From Brachyhypopomus gauderio (lineage: Eukaryota > Chordata > Actinopteri > Gymnotiformes > Hypopomidae), in the NCBI RefSeq assembly GCF_052324685.1, contig NC_135220.1:11420300-11484299 (forward strand): a DNA stretch of 64,000 bases, read 5' to 3'. The notes under the pieces are model-generated. The model saw nothing but the letters and a program-made list of their open reading frames with translations. It was not told where the DNA came from and searched no databases. This document shows positions 11,851-25,037 of this stretch, piece after piece; position 1 is the stretch's first letter, and every line of letters starts with the position of its first letter. Made by a program: the position numbers and the translations under genes.

Positions 11851-11992
11851 TGATACAGAAAACCACAGTACCTAAAAGAAAATATTTGAAAACCATTTCC
11901 TTACTGTGGGCTGACCTCCCATTCTCTTCTATGTTTGTTAAGAGTTATAGTGAAGCATAAATGCTTACCATGACAGAAACTGTGAATAATTT

Positions 11993-11993
<1 letters not shown>

Positions 11994-12069
<76 letters not shown>
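11994..12069. repeat. (TG)n microsatellite
   Basis: Pure TG tract of about 37 copies. Confidence 0.95.
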
Positions 12070-12070
<1 letters not shown>

Positions 12071-13389
12071 ATATCACCTCCTAGAATGCTGGCTGGGAGT
12101 GATATTTCAGCAGTGAGATCACTCACCGTGGAGTGACAACACTCCAGCACTCATGCACTCACACGGGCGTGCATTTCTGAGGAAAGTCTGAATCTTCATC
12201 ACACGCCTCTTCAATGCCAAGTGGAAGTTCATTTTGGACGGGTAAAGGGAAACTTGACAAAATAACCACAGGGGTTTTTAACAAGTAACCAAGAGCCTGT
12301 GTTCGGTTAGTTTGTTGTTTTGTTTTGATTTTTGTCCTTTTTTATATAAAAATTGTTATAATAAAATACAATAGAAAATAACAATGAAAAACAGAAACAG
12401 ATCAAGTGTATTTTTAAAGAGATAATTAAAGGCATTAAATGCATAAACACCAAGAGAGAAGATGTCTCAGTTTGAAGATGTCCACTGTTAGGACGTGTTT
12501 CAGGCAGTTGATTCAATCTCAGAGCTGCACAGAAGAGAAACACTGCTTCACTCTGCTTATTATTGACCTTTTATTGATACAATTGACTGACGAGCCCCTA
12601 GTGAGTTAAATGATCTGTTGGTGTTGTGCTGTTGGAGTATACCAGACTGATATACTGGCCTGAACCACTAATAGAGTAGTTGTACCTTAACGGTACATTA
12701 GTCAAGATCAAGAAACACCACCTCTAGTGGTTATGTAGGTGAACAACAACAACACTGGAATGATTTTATAGTCTATGGGTCCATCTTTCAGTCCCATCTA
12801 TTAACATAAAGCACGTCTAAGTGTCCAGTGGAGTTCAGTTACAGTTTTTAGCATTATCAAAGATGTTTACAAACCTGTAAATATTTCAGCTGGATTTCAG
12901 ATTTCAGGGAAGCCTTTTTCCTTCTAAGGCCTTTTTAACCAGACCAGCTTCTCCAAGGAGTCTAGATAGGTGACCTGTACCTGCATCTGTTTGAGCACTC
13001 GATAAAAACGACAACTTTAGTTCATCTACTGGCACTCAGCTTGTTTCTGCTTCTGACATCATCTTCTTCACCAGTGAGCAGGTCTAATTCTGAGATGGCA
13101 TCATCTCAGCAGGAACATGCAGATAAAACAGAAAAGATGAAGTTAGGTTTGTGAAGATGAGCAACAGATGAACAGTCCATAAACAGCAGACATGTGCCAG
13201 TGATCACCACGCAGCTCTTGTAGGAATGTCTGTAGCAGCATGACTAGAAGAAGGCACCAGAGGGTGACCACAGAGGCTCTCTGAGACATCACATTCCACC
13301 CACGTCATCCTCACCAACACGAGCAAATGCACCAAGCGGTAGCAGCATCAATACCGCAGATTACCAGAAATTTTGCTAAGTGTATGAGC
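12070..13389. other. Intergenic, possibly the decayed tail of a LINE
   Basis: No gene is recognised. The part from about 12900 lies directly downstream, on the minus strand, of the LINE reverse-transcriptase fragment and may be its decayed continuation, but no protein similarity is visible there. Confidence 0.3.
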
Positions 13390-13730
13390 ATCATCTACAT
13401 TAGCCTAACAACACTTAAAATACATTGTCCACATGACAATGGAAGCTAATGCAATGCCTACGAATAATTGTGCGTAGCATGCATGATATAATGAGAATAA
13501 TAAGGGATCCTGTACTAACCCTTGTGGGATGCCATTTTACTTTTGTAAGCTCTGAGTATTAATTATGTACAAGGACGAATAGCAATCTGACAAATAGGAT
13601 TTAAACCAGGAGTTTGTCCTCTAGTTTTTGTCCTCTAATACCAATGAGTGTTTCCAGCTGTCCAGTAAGATGTTATAGTCTGTGGTATTAAGCACCACTC
13701 TAAGATCTAAAAGAAAATGGATCCTTCAGA
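13390..13730 (-). mobile_element. Decayed LINE reverse-transcriptase fragment
   Basis: Translation of the minus strand gives successive pieces that resemble the palm of LINE reverse transcriptases: a NTTDYNILLD piece (for FDTIDHNILLD), SWFKSYLSD, then NGIPQGLVQDPLLFSLY (for GVPQGSVLGPLLFSLY) and a YADDTQ region now broken. Stops and frameshifts interrupt it, so it is a dead copy. The wording of the motifs fits the L2/CR1-like elements common in fish; the clade is inference. Confidence 0.75.
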
Positions 13731-16700
13731 GCATATTAAAAGAAAGACAGTTTCAGTACTATGATGTGGTCTAAAACCATTCAGAAAGATTCCTTTGGAT
13801 TTGTCATAAGTAATAAAAAAAACAATAAAAAGTTAATCTGTCTGTCTGTCTGTCTGTCTGTCTTTGAAGTGTTGGGTCCAGTTGCTGTGTTAGAGGGGGT
13901 TAGCTTATTTGTGACTGCTTCTGCATTCAGAAATGAACTGATGTTTTCTAACTACTGTTGTACATACAAGGAAGGAAAAAAAACATTTCTCAGCTTTTCA
14001 GGTGCTATTTGGACTGCACTACATGTCCTCTACATGTCTGCAGGACAGATGAAAACACGGCTGTGATCTGCTCGGGAACTCTCCACGTATGACTTTTAAT
14101 CATCAAATGTAACCATGGTAATGACTCACTAAACCCTCCTACACTACACAGCTCCCGCTGGGATGGAGGAACCTGTGAGCCCAGTGGATGACAAACAATA
14201 GCTGCTCTTTTCTGAAGTCCTGTCATCCGCATGCGTGTGTGGGGTATGGCCAGGGCTTGCCGGCTGGATGGGGACTTTAATGCCACACCTCAGCCTGAGT
14301 TCTAGAATTCACTGTTTGTTCCGGAGTTCACTGGACATTCTGGAACTCTAAGGGTTGCTTTGATGTGTGTGCAAGTGAAGTAATGAAGTTTTGTTCCAAA
14401 GTTACCTGATCATGACCTACATAAAAGGTGAATATGCAAAAATGTATGTTTATTACGGTCCATTTTTAAAGACTGCTTAAGTTAACTTCTAATGTCATCC
14501 ATAATGTCTAAAAACTTTGCTGTAGCTTTAATTCTGAGTATTGCACATGGGAGAGATAATCTTCTTAGCAATAAGGAAACCTTGTATGCAACATATACAT
14601 CACTTGCTTTAGGGCATGAAATCTTTCCTCAACCAAGGGAATCAGTCATTTACAGAACTGCCTCACTTGTAAACTGCTCCCAGGTTCATAAGTACCAGGA
14701 GAGAAAACTCTGGGGGAAATTAAAATGAGTTGATAAGAATAATAACAATTATAATTGGATGGGCTGAGGGGGTGTGGGAGGGGTGGCGTTCTGCTGAGGG
14801 TGATCCAGATCTTGCACAGTATCCGTGTAGTATGTGTTGGGGCGGCTGTGAGAAGTGCCCCAGCTGTGAGCCGCTGTTTAATTACCCCACTCCAGACCTG
14901 GACCGTGAGCAACTAGCGTGGGGCTGAGGGCACTTGCTGCTCACAGACAAGTCCAGACAGGTGAGGGGGAACCTAGGCAAAGGTGCTAAGGAACACACCT
15001 GCTCCTCCTGGGACTAACGAGGTGTTTGGTGTTGATGAACAGGTAAAGGGAGGTCACAAGGAGCTCCCCGGTGCTCTGGGACATGAACTTACTGAAAGAA
15101 GAAAGAAGCCTTGTTTTAAATGATATAACTATCCTTAGCAAAGATCATGCCCTTTTTAACCAACATCCTCCCCCTGTCCAAAAAATTACAATAACACCTA
15201 GCTCCCATTTGCAGAGCATTCTCTCCTGAAAAGCATTTATCCCCATAGTGTGCAGTGGTATATAGAGCTAATGCATGGGGACTCATTGCTTTGGTAAGTG
15301 GGTGGGCGGATATAGCACTTCAGATGTTGCGATCTGATGATTTATCAGGTTCGTCTCTCTCCTTGTCCACCTTTTTTTCCTTTTCCCCCCTCACGAGAAC
15401 AAAATGCATCTCCGTAAAAGCACACTTGGACAGAGACGAGTGAATTAAAGCAAGTCTGGCCCTAATGGAGGAGCAGATAATTGCTCTGTCTGTTAAAAGA
15501 CACAGAAAGGGAAGCATGAGGATAAGAGGGTGTCATTGAACACGTGAAAGGGAATAAAAGCACTAATCATGAACCCTTTTTTTACAAGCCTATGAAGGTG
15601 TGCTACTGAAAGGTCAATCTTAATTAGCTTGCTACTTTTAGCTCAGCTCGACTGAAGGCCCAGTCCTCTCTTTATACAGTAATTGTATCTTTGTGAAAAG
15701 GCAGGAGATTTTATTTGAATTAAAGACCATCAAAAATGTAGTGTAGGGTGTAGTAGATGTAATGACCAGTGGGACTGCGCCATGGGTAATATTCCCGCAC
15801 GTGACACTGCGATTGTTTAAGTGTCTGATAAATGATCAAAATGCAGCTCCATTTCTTGTGCAGCGAGATTCGCAAAATGAACATAATGGAGAACGAATTA
15901 CAGTATTTTCCAAAGGCTAAAACTTTCTGAAACTTCGAACTTTTAAAAAATGTGCTGAAAAAAGAGTTTTAAAGTTCCTTCTTAAAGTTCACTAAAGAGG
16001 CTCTTCAGCTCCGTCAGTGCGGCTGGTCTGCGCGGGTTACGCCGGGAGCTGATAGCTCTGCAGCGGCCTTTAGGTCCTCCGTCCTCCGCTCCGTCTGTTA
16101 TATCCATCCATGTTCAGACGAATGCCTCGTCTTGCCTTGCTTTAACTCTCCAGGAAATTGTGTTGAATCAGTGACGCAAAACAAACTATCGTGGGCTCTT
16201 TGTGATTCGATTATGGCGCATCTAATCAAATTTAGACTTTAATGCATTTCTCTATTAAAGCACGACCATCAGAGATTGTCGCTCCATCACCGCGGGGATT
16301 GCAAACGCCAACTACTACATTTTACATTTCTCAAGAAGAATAAACTCTTAGTCTATCTTACCTTCCATCTGTGGCATTCGTGTAAGAATAAATTTGATAG
16401 TAAACTTGCACAGGATGTCCAACAGTGACATCAACGTGCAACACTTCAGTGAGCTAACATGCAACTTTTTAGCATTCTGGGAACAGAACCAAAATATTCT
16501 TCCAAAAAGGAAAAGAAAAAAAAACATGAGTAATATAATATAATGATAAACAAACAAGCATTTACAATAATAGCTCTCTGTTCCCTTTTACAAACCGTAC
16601 GGAACAGCAAAAACTGTGGAGCATCCTTTGGCATAAGATATAATGAATAATCAAGCCATCATTCAGTCATTCGAATATTCGGCCATTAATAATAATAAAC

Positions 16701-16779
16701 TAAACCTGTCCATTTAAAACTGTATGTATGTTTATATGTACTGTATGTTGATATGTACATGTATGTCATGATGGATATG

Positions 16780-16780
<1 letters not shown>
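13731..16780. other. Intergenic, possible conserved non-coding DNA
   Basis: A short (TCTG)n tract lies at about 13839-13864. The stretch 15250-16320 is unique-looking, free of simple repeats, with homeodomain-type TAATTAG/TTAATTAG cores and a GC-richer stretch at about 16010-16090. This resembles conserved non-coding elements near developmental genes, but conservation cannot be judged here. Confidence 0.3.

Positions 16781-16832
<52 letters not shown>
16781..16832. repeat. (TATC)n tetranucleotide microsatellite
   Basis: About 13 tandem TATC copies. Confidence 0.95.
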
Positions 16833-16834
<2 letters not shown>

Positions 16835-18300
16835 ATTGGATTTGTATGGACATTTTGAGATCTCATTGAAAGATACATTCAGTGATGTAAAAACAGCTCA
16901 GAAAGTGTAAGACCCATCACTTACGGTCTGTGTTTGGCTGTTTTGATGTTCAGGTGATTTGCTATATGCGATATGTTACTGGGTACCTGTTGTATGAACT
17001 GCGATTTACAAAACCTGTCTGTGTCTTTGGATAAATAAGTGGTTTGACACGCTCACCAGACACAACATTTTTAATAATCAGCGTGAATTATATTATGTGG
17101 TTATATATGTGTAAGCTAAGTGGCTGTAGATCCTCATAAAAGTTTTCAGTGTTTTTAAGTTAGACATGAACTCAGTGTCCCAGTTTGCTGTCTGCGTGCC
17201 AGATTCTCCTTTGGCTGACACCGGTGCCGTTTGTGTGGTCTGAGAGAAAGCTGTGATTAGCACAAGGCACCAGAACAGCACCAGAGAGAGGTTAACACAT
17301 TATCTGTTCTAATTAACACCACCTTGCTCATATTCTAGTCATACTGGAGTCATGGCTGGCCATCTGTGAATGCTGCTTTCTCTCTCCCTCTTTCTTTCTA
17401 TCTTCTTCTCTCTCACTCTTGCTCTCTCCCTTTCAGGAAACCACTAAAATGTTCACATTATATTGAAAGCACACAAAGTAGACACAGCTTAGTTAACAGG
17501 GACCCGGTTTGCTTGCAGTGCGCTGTAAGCACGCCCTCTGTGTCCCTGGTCTTCCTCAGGCGGAGACATGTACACACCCGTCTCAGTACAGCGTGTCCCG
17601 CACTACAAATACCTCCTCAGCCTCCACAGACTGACCTGTCCCCGCGTCCCATGGTGATCTGAGCATCTGGGAGAGAAGCTGACTCAACATTTCACCTGGC
17701 AGACAGTGTGGGGTGAGGTGAGGAACCCACGGTGGAGTTGTGAGGCACGATTCCATCTCTCCACAGGAGTGTGCGGGCGGTGGCGGTGGGAGCTGGGTTT
17801 AACACTGGAAGTGAGTGGACACCCCACCCTTAAAGAATTCACATCACAGGGCATGATTTATTCTTTCTAAATAAAGATTTCAGTTTCACTCATATTTCAC
17901 TCTTGAAACACCTGTGAAACAAAAACATTACACGATAAAGGTTAAAGTTAATGGAATATTTATTAGGTGACAGGGACACTACCATTGATCTTAGGACCCA
18001 AGGGAAATCTGGGCTGGTCCTGCTCTACTGCACACACAGTGCACACACACATGTGTCCTATGAATAATGCTCCAAAGTCCAATGAATGACCGATCCATTC
18101 TGCCATGACATCTCCCCTCCAGTGTTAAATGCCTGGTCCTTATGTTGGGTTTGCTCACTCAAGCGAACCGAACAGAGTTGGGGAGGGTGGAACTAGTTTG
18201 TGAATAAAATGCTTCTTGAAATTCCACATAAGCTCTGGTGAAACAAAATCCTGGACATTTGTGAAATTTTGCTTGGACATTTTTTTAATCTTCAAAAAGA
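16833..18300. other. Intergenic, no recognised gene
   Basis: Ordinary sequence with a short CT-rich segment at 17375-17433. No exon, RNA gene or mobile element is recognised. Confidence 0.5.
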
Positions 18301-18460
18301 AGACATGTCCGGGTAAAAGAGGACATGTCCTAGTAAAAGAGGTCACGTCCTAGTAAAAGAGGACATGTCCTAGTAAAAGAGGTCATGTCCTAGTAAAAGA
18401 GGTCATGTCCTGGTAAAAGAGGTCATGTCCTGGTAAAAGAGGACATGTCCTGGTAAAAGA
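18301..18460. repeat. 20-bp tandem array of p53-like half-sites
   Basis: Eight units of exactly 20 bp. Each unit is a decamer such as GGACATGTCC followed by a spacer such as TAGTAAAAGA. Decamers at 18301, 18321, 18361 and 18441 match the p53-family half-site RRRCWWGYYY perfectly. Those at 18381, 18401 and 18421 differ by one base (GGTCATGTCC), and the one at 18341 by two (GGTCACGTCC). Confidence 0.93.
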
Positions 18461-19238
18461 GGACCTCTGGTCATCCTAATCCAAATGAAACACTGTTTTG
18501 TGTACCATATACATTAAGACACGATGTTGATTATCTTGGAATCTGCACAGACCTGAATATGATTTTGTAGATGACATGGTCTCACACAACTTGAGTTATC
18601 CCTTGTGACGCCAAGACTGAACAATCACAAGTTAATGTCTAAACATATAAAAATGCACATTACATCAGGCTCCGCTGATATGTTCTATAGGAAGACCCAA
18701 AGGCACTCAGTGCTAAGCTAACTCGATTTGCAGTCAAGTCTATGCAGAGCTAATCCATGGAGAGCTAACGTATGTTTGCTTCACTTGAATCCTGATTGAG
18801 AACATTGAACCTACAACACCATCAGCAGCTGGGAACAATGCTCATTTGCATGAACTGCAGAGCCATTTGCATCTGTGATCTCATTGGTGGGCGTGTGCAT
18901 GTACAATTGCATTACTCTAATTCTTCCTGAATTTGTATTTTTATTCAGCCCAGCTTAAGTAGCATAGGGGGCAGTGTTCCCTTAATTAATTAGTTGTCTC
19001 ATGTGCACACTACACAACGACACTAGAGTTACGCAGGTTTGCTAGACATCATTAATGCAGTTCTTCCTGCCTATATTTTTCTTCCTAAATGACATTCAGG
19101 TTAGCTGATGCTAGGCTAGTTGATTCCACAGAAATCCCACTGAAGTTACAGTTAGCCTCAAAGTCTTGACTAAAAAGAGATCACTTTTACCCCTCAAAAT
19201 AATGTTGTTCTGTCTTAGAAAGTGTTTCTCTTGTGTTG

Positions 19239-19285
<47 letters not shown>

Positions 19286-20381
19286 AAAGGTTCTCTTAGG
19301 CTTTATATACTACCAAATAGTGTGACTCTCTGCCACTGGGCCACACCTTTGACGTGTTTATAACAGACATGATTTCAGCTGGAGTTCCAGCCACTGAGCT
19401 GAGTCTGTTTTAGCTGACTGCTGAAAATAAACTCCCCATTAATCTGATTTTAACCACACTGAAGCTTCCTCAGGACACGCAGCCATTTGCCACTGCACTG
19501 AATTACATTTACAGAAGAAAATTGTTTTAGTGTTGAAAAGCAGACGTGTTTTCTAGAGCGGTGTATTTAGATTCACTTAACAAATCAGGTCAGAACAAAA
19601 ACAAGTCTAAAAGTCTAAACAGAAAGGCCAAAAAGACACATCCCAACCTCCTTTGAGGGACACATGGTTAAGCCGTGTGGGTTTGAGAACGGAAACATCA
19701 CTCCTGTATGTAAGAGATGAGGAGGGGAAGTGAAGGTTCAGTGTGTATAAAAGTTTCCTTTTTATGAAAGCAACAAACCTGGGAGTCTAATGCACCTAGA
19801 CATGGAGGCATCGCTCGGGGTGGACAAGGGGACAGACAAGGGGACAGACTAGTGAACCACAAACCACGGACAAGACAGGGCCATCTTGCCAAGATTCCAC
19901 AAGAGTCTCTGCGTTATAAATGACAATTTCTCCTCTGTTTAAGGCCTCATGGGCCTTCAATAAAACCTCAGTGAAACCCACATTGTAATTTTACACACGA
20001 CAAATACTGAGTCTGTAGACAGGAGAGAACGGCTCTTTGTCCCAGGCCTGGTTTAGCTCACTCACGTTGGGTATAGGATACATATCACGTTCATAGTGAG
20101 ACATGACGCACCAGCTGCCTGGTCAGGAGGACCTTAATGTAATTGTGAACCCAGCACTGAAGAGCTGTTTGAATTCCAGCCACCAGCATGGGGGAGAGAA
20201 TGAGATTCTTTAAAAAGGAGTGGTCCTATTCCAGCTGTGAGCCTTGCTTGCTTCTGATCCATATTGGAAAAATCTTCCTTCTTCCTATCAACACATTTTT
20301 AATTACTTTGAAAAAGAGCAGAGATTTTGCAATTGGAATGAGATTGGTGTGGCTTTATGAGACTACAGACTCTGAGTCGAC
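18461..20381. other. Intergenic with one (CA)n tract
   Basis: A CA microsatellite lies at about 19240-19284. Nothing else is recognised. Confidence 0.5.
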
Positions 20382-20690
20382 TCTGAGCCAACTTTGAGCC
20401 ATTTTTGAGCTGACTCTAGGCCTACTTTGAGCCATCTTTGAGCTGACTCTGAGCCAACATTGATCCATCTTTGAGCTGACTCTGAACCAATGTTGAACCA
20501 TCTTTGAGCTGACTCTGAGCCAACATTGAGCCATCTTTGAGCTGACTCTGGGCCTACTTTGAGCCATCTTTGAGCTGACTCTGAGCCAAAGTTGAGCCAT
20601 CTTTGAGCTGACTCTGAGCCAATGTTGAGCCATCTTTGAGCTGACTCTGAGCCAATGTTGAGCCATCTTATGAGCCGACTCTGAGTCGTC
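20382..20690. repeat. 33-bp minisatellite
   Basis: About nine diverged copies of a 33-bp unit containing CATCTTTGAGCTGACTCTGA. Because 33 is a multiple of three, the minus strand stays open and reads an 11-residue repeat of type MAQHWLRVSSK. No start context, splice sites or domain supports a real protein. Confidence 0.9.
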
Positions 20691-23220
20691 TCTCCGCAAC
20701 AAGTAACAAAACATCAGCCGTGGAGACAACACCTTATGAGTCAATGAGCCACAATTCCACTCCTGCCTTTAGAAACAGGGAGCACACACAGAGTTACCAG
20801 GCTGACTTCTCTTATGTGGTGAGCTGGAGTAACAGGACAGTTGGATCAGGGCCGTGTGTTCACATATCAGTCAAACAGCTGCAGGACCATGATTCATGTT
20901 TTAAGTACAAATCACATAAACTACATTGGTTTCAAAAGTTAAAAGGAAACTGGTGTGGTTTTGAGGGTATTAACATCCTTTTAGTGGTTCTGTTAGACAG
21001 TTATTTGTTCCCTCCTCAGGAAGGCAAAAGGACTCTGAAACTGAGATTCACTGAAAGTGCCTATTTTTAATGGGTTAATTGGTTGAGTCTGAAAGTGTGC
21101 TTACAAGAAGCCCCTCCCCCACCCAGTGCTGCTAATAATGAACTATTCCTGCTTTATAATTAGCATGTATGCCTGTGTTGTGTATGTATTTCTGTACTGT
21201 TCTGTGCTGCCTATATTTAGTGCGTTTCTGAGTATTTCCCCACCTCATTGTTCCAGTTGTTTCTTGTTTCCGTGCTCTAATGATTTCTGTTTCACCTGCT
21301 CTTTGACCTTTGACCTTGCTGGAATGGTGTTTGTGAGTAGGGAAGGATGGACACATCTTTGCTGAAATGAGACAATTTGGCAATAATGTTCAGTATGCAA
21401 ATAAGGCTTCTCTCACAGACGGAGCCAGAATCATGGACTTAGCTGCTAAAAACTGACACAGAGATCATAGGAACTGCTGGGGAAAATGAAAAACTTTTTA
21501 TCAATGATATTTCAGATATGTTTTTTTAAATATTGGGATCTGTAGTGCATAAATTAGAATCTGTAGTGACTAAACATAGATCAGTTCTCATAGGAGTGAC
21601 ATATCAGAATCTTCTTGAGTACCACAGAGGAAAGAATTGGCTTGCAAACACAGTCTAGCCTAGTTGGTCTGACTACAGGGTTCACTTAATGAATATGACT
21701 TAATGTTGAGTTCAAAGGCTCGGTAAGTTTTGGAGGTGAACACTTTAAATGTAGTTGAATCGCGCCCCCTGCAGGGCTCAAATGGTGGTTTAAAGGTGAA
21801 CGGCATTACAGAGTACAAATAATATTAATAGATAAATAAAAACTAACTAACCGATAAATTATTAATACCTAGTAAATTCAGTACAGTATATAAGACTTGT
21901 TTTCCTATTAAATAAAACAAAAACAAACTGTTTAAAAACCCACACGTTATTAGGAGCTGGATATTAGAAACTTAATAATCACCCATAAACGTTTATAAGA
22001 TAAAAAGAAATAAGTTTTAAAAAAAAGTTTAAAAAGAAAGTAAGTCATAGGCAAATGTTAACAGTCCATTAAATAAAATGTTCATCATGTGGCTACTTCC
22101 GTAGACCTATTTCTTTTCTGAGTTGACAGATTTGCATGGCAACAACACCGGACGTGAGCACAAAAGCGTTGTAAACATGTCTGTCTCTGGTCGTGTACGA
22201 TAAAAAAATTCTAATTCACAGAGATGGACTATTACTGAACCTCAGACAGACGCCCTAATAGCAATAAAATCGACAGTCTGCCACATCCTTATACAGGACG
22301 CATCCATTCATAAATACATTTAACAGGCCACAGCCTCTCGCGCCACCAGCGTGTATGAATTACGCTTTTGAACTCTCATGAGTGCTGAAAGCTCTTTGTT
22401 TTAATATAGGTCGCTCTTTCGGTCATTCTACTTCTGGCCACTAGATGGCTCCCAGCGTCTCATTACATTCTATTATTCTGTTGATTATGTTTACGGAGGC
22501 TAAACTGGAAAATGCAGCCAAGCCTTTGATATATTTTATTAGGCCTATCTATGCTCTATATTTATACTGCTTACTGTTCAAAGCGATTTCATAATGACTG
22601 CTCATCTGCAGTGGTTTTGTGCTTACTTAATAGATGTCTGTTTACTTAATAGAAGGGTGTGCTGGATATTAATAGCTACCTTAGTGCTCAGTGATATGTG
22701 TTTTTGTGAATGGTGTGTTTCCTTAAGTCCAGAAGGTTTAGATCCCTGTTTGCAGAAGATCCCTGGCTTGTTAGTTCTGTTTATTTGGAGTAGATCACTG
22801 GCTCACTAGTTCTGTCTGTCTGGAGTAGATCACTGGCTCGCTAGTTCTGTCTGGACATTCTGCTGCCAACTACCAGCTCTAGATTGCTGGGGCTTGTTGC
22901 TGTTTGTTTGATGTGGAACTGGTCCAGGTGGGAGACCAAGGTTCAGCGTCCCACAGTGTGTCCTGCAATGTGTCAGGACCTTCAGAACCCTGTTATGGAA
23001 CACAATGGCAGCTGAAACCAAACCCACAATCTCTTGGGGTAGCAGCAACTTCCTTGACTGACAATTCCAAAACATTCACTCAGTTGTTGTAGAACTATTT
23101 GGCAGTTGAACATGACGGCAGCTCAGTCTGGAGCTTCGCTGTCTCTCAGTGGGGTACGTTTGGGTTGGGACTCTGAGGGACAGTGATGTGTATATGGTGA
23201 CACCAGCACGGCAGAGTGAG

Positions 23221-23223
<3 letters not shown>
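20691..23223. other. Intergenic, no recognised gene
   Basis: AT-rich at about 21790-22080. The segment 22090-22460 has a different base composition and could be an old transposon fragment. Two CTCF-like motifs occur (GCGCCCCCTGCAGGG near 21763, and the site at 22435). No exon is recognised. Confidence 0.4.
22435..22453 (+). promoter_or_regulatory. CTCF-like motif
   Basis: TGGCCACTAGATGGCTCCC resembles the CTCF core consensus (TGGCCACCAGGGGGCGCTA) with five changes. Possible but unproven. Confidence 0.25.
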
Positions 23224-23279
<56 letters not shown>

Positions 23280-23290
23280 CGAGAGAGAGC
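23224..23290. repeat. (GA)n microsatellite
   Basis: GA dinucleotides with a few interruptions (GAAA, GCGA). Confidence 0.95.
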
Positions 23291-23596
23291 TTGCTGTCGC
23301 CAGCACGTCTGAGTGTGTCCAAGTATGTGTTTGTCAGAGGGAGGCAGAGATGAGCCTGTTATTTAGGGTCAGCTGCTGTCTGAGTGGGTCGTCTTCAGCA
23401 CGCACATTCAACAGGATCATTTCTTACAGCGTACAGAGATACTCTGCAGATCACCAATGACACACCATCTCCACCCTCAGGCCAAAAACTACAACTCCCA
23501 TTACAGCTGACCCGGTCTCCAACAGGTCCTTTCAACCTCCACCTCTGCTTGTGTTTTAGCAAATCTTCACCATGTCAGAGTGTCTCAGGATCTCTC

Positions 23597-23718
23597 TGAA
23601 CCCTAACCCTGAAGTCCTATCCTGAACCCTAACCCTGAAGTCCTATCCTGAAACCTTACCCTGAAGTCCTTTCCTGAACCCTTACCCTGAAGTCCTTTCC
23701 TGAACCCTAACCCTGAAG
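23597..23718. repeat. 26-bp minisatellite with telomere-like cores
   Basis: About four and a half copies of a 26-bp unit built around CTGAACCCTAACCCTGAAGT. Each unit carries CCCTAACCCT or CCTTACCCT, similar to the vertebrate telomere repeat CCCTAA. Confidence 0.88.
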
Positions 23719-24540
23719 AAAGGCAGCATGGTTGACAGCTCACAAAACCCATGTACCACTTTTGTTTTCAATAATTTCCTGCTGGAAGAGCTTCAGTTTT
23801 CCTGGAATGGCACTCAGAAGGGTGGAGTCAGGGTCACAGTTTTGTCAGCTACACCACTAATATGGTTGGAGCATTAGGGTAGAAAACGTACGGGACAGTC
23901 ACTCACAGTTAAGGTGGAGTGACAAGACAGCTTATTGGGATTAGAACTCGGTCTCTCATATTCAGCCCTAAAATTACAACTTGCCACTAATATCCATTCA
24001 AAACTAAAAGCCCCATTACCATTATTATTGGGCTGGTAGAGTATTACTGGTCAAAGATTGTTCTCATTTGGGTTTTGGAAGGACAAGCTACATTTATAGT
24101 CCACATTTCCTCATTTCATAATTTCAGACTAAGTTCTTTTGCAACTGAAGATGACATTTCTCATAAACCGTAATGATAGTAATTTCAGTGTTCATTTTGC
24201 AATGCTATAACTATGTATGTCCATTCTAATACAGCTTACTAAATTGAATTGAAATAGATTAGGGGAAAGACAGAGAAAGAATGAGAGAGAGAGAGAAAAA
24301 GAGAGACAGAGAGAAACAGAGAGAGAAGAAAATTGTTTTTGCTACCCCTTCTCCCATCTCTCTCCCTGTCTCTCTCTCTCTCTTTCTCTACCTCCCTCTC
24401 TCTTGTTCTCTCTCTCTCATTCTCTCACTGGTGCTGGTGTTGCTTGTGGTTTGGATTTATTATTTAGTGGTAGTGACTGTTATTACCAGAGGGGCAAATA
24501 ATAGAGCCAACTGTCGCCACCCCTCCCCCCACCCACCCCC

Positions 24541-24611
<71 letters not shown>

Positions 24612-24991
24612 TCTGCACTGCAGATTCAGGCGCACTTCATCTCTCCTGTAATTGTGTATTAGGCTTAAAATATATGAGATGTCTGAGCTACAACTTTAGC
24701 TTACATTAAACTCCATCTGCATCAGCCGGCAAATTTCAATGCAGTTACTGGTTTTACATTTTGACTTAAATGAAGGGGACGACTGTGTTAGACCTCATTA
24801 GCCGCACTAGCAAGACTCACTTGTCATTACTGCAGAAGCAATCATCATTAAAGTGCACACTGTGGTAGCGTTTAGCTTCTGTTCACCAGAGAATGATAGA
24901 GTGTGCAGAGGGGGGTTTGTTTCTTGCAATCCCTGAGGCAAGGGAGGTGTGGGTGTGTTGTTATTTTACCTTTTGAGCTGAGACTCTGTCT

Positions 24992-25037
<46 letters not shown>

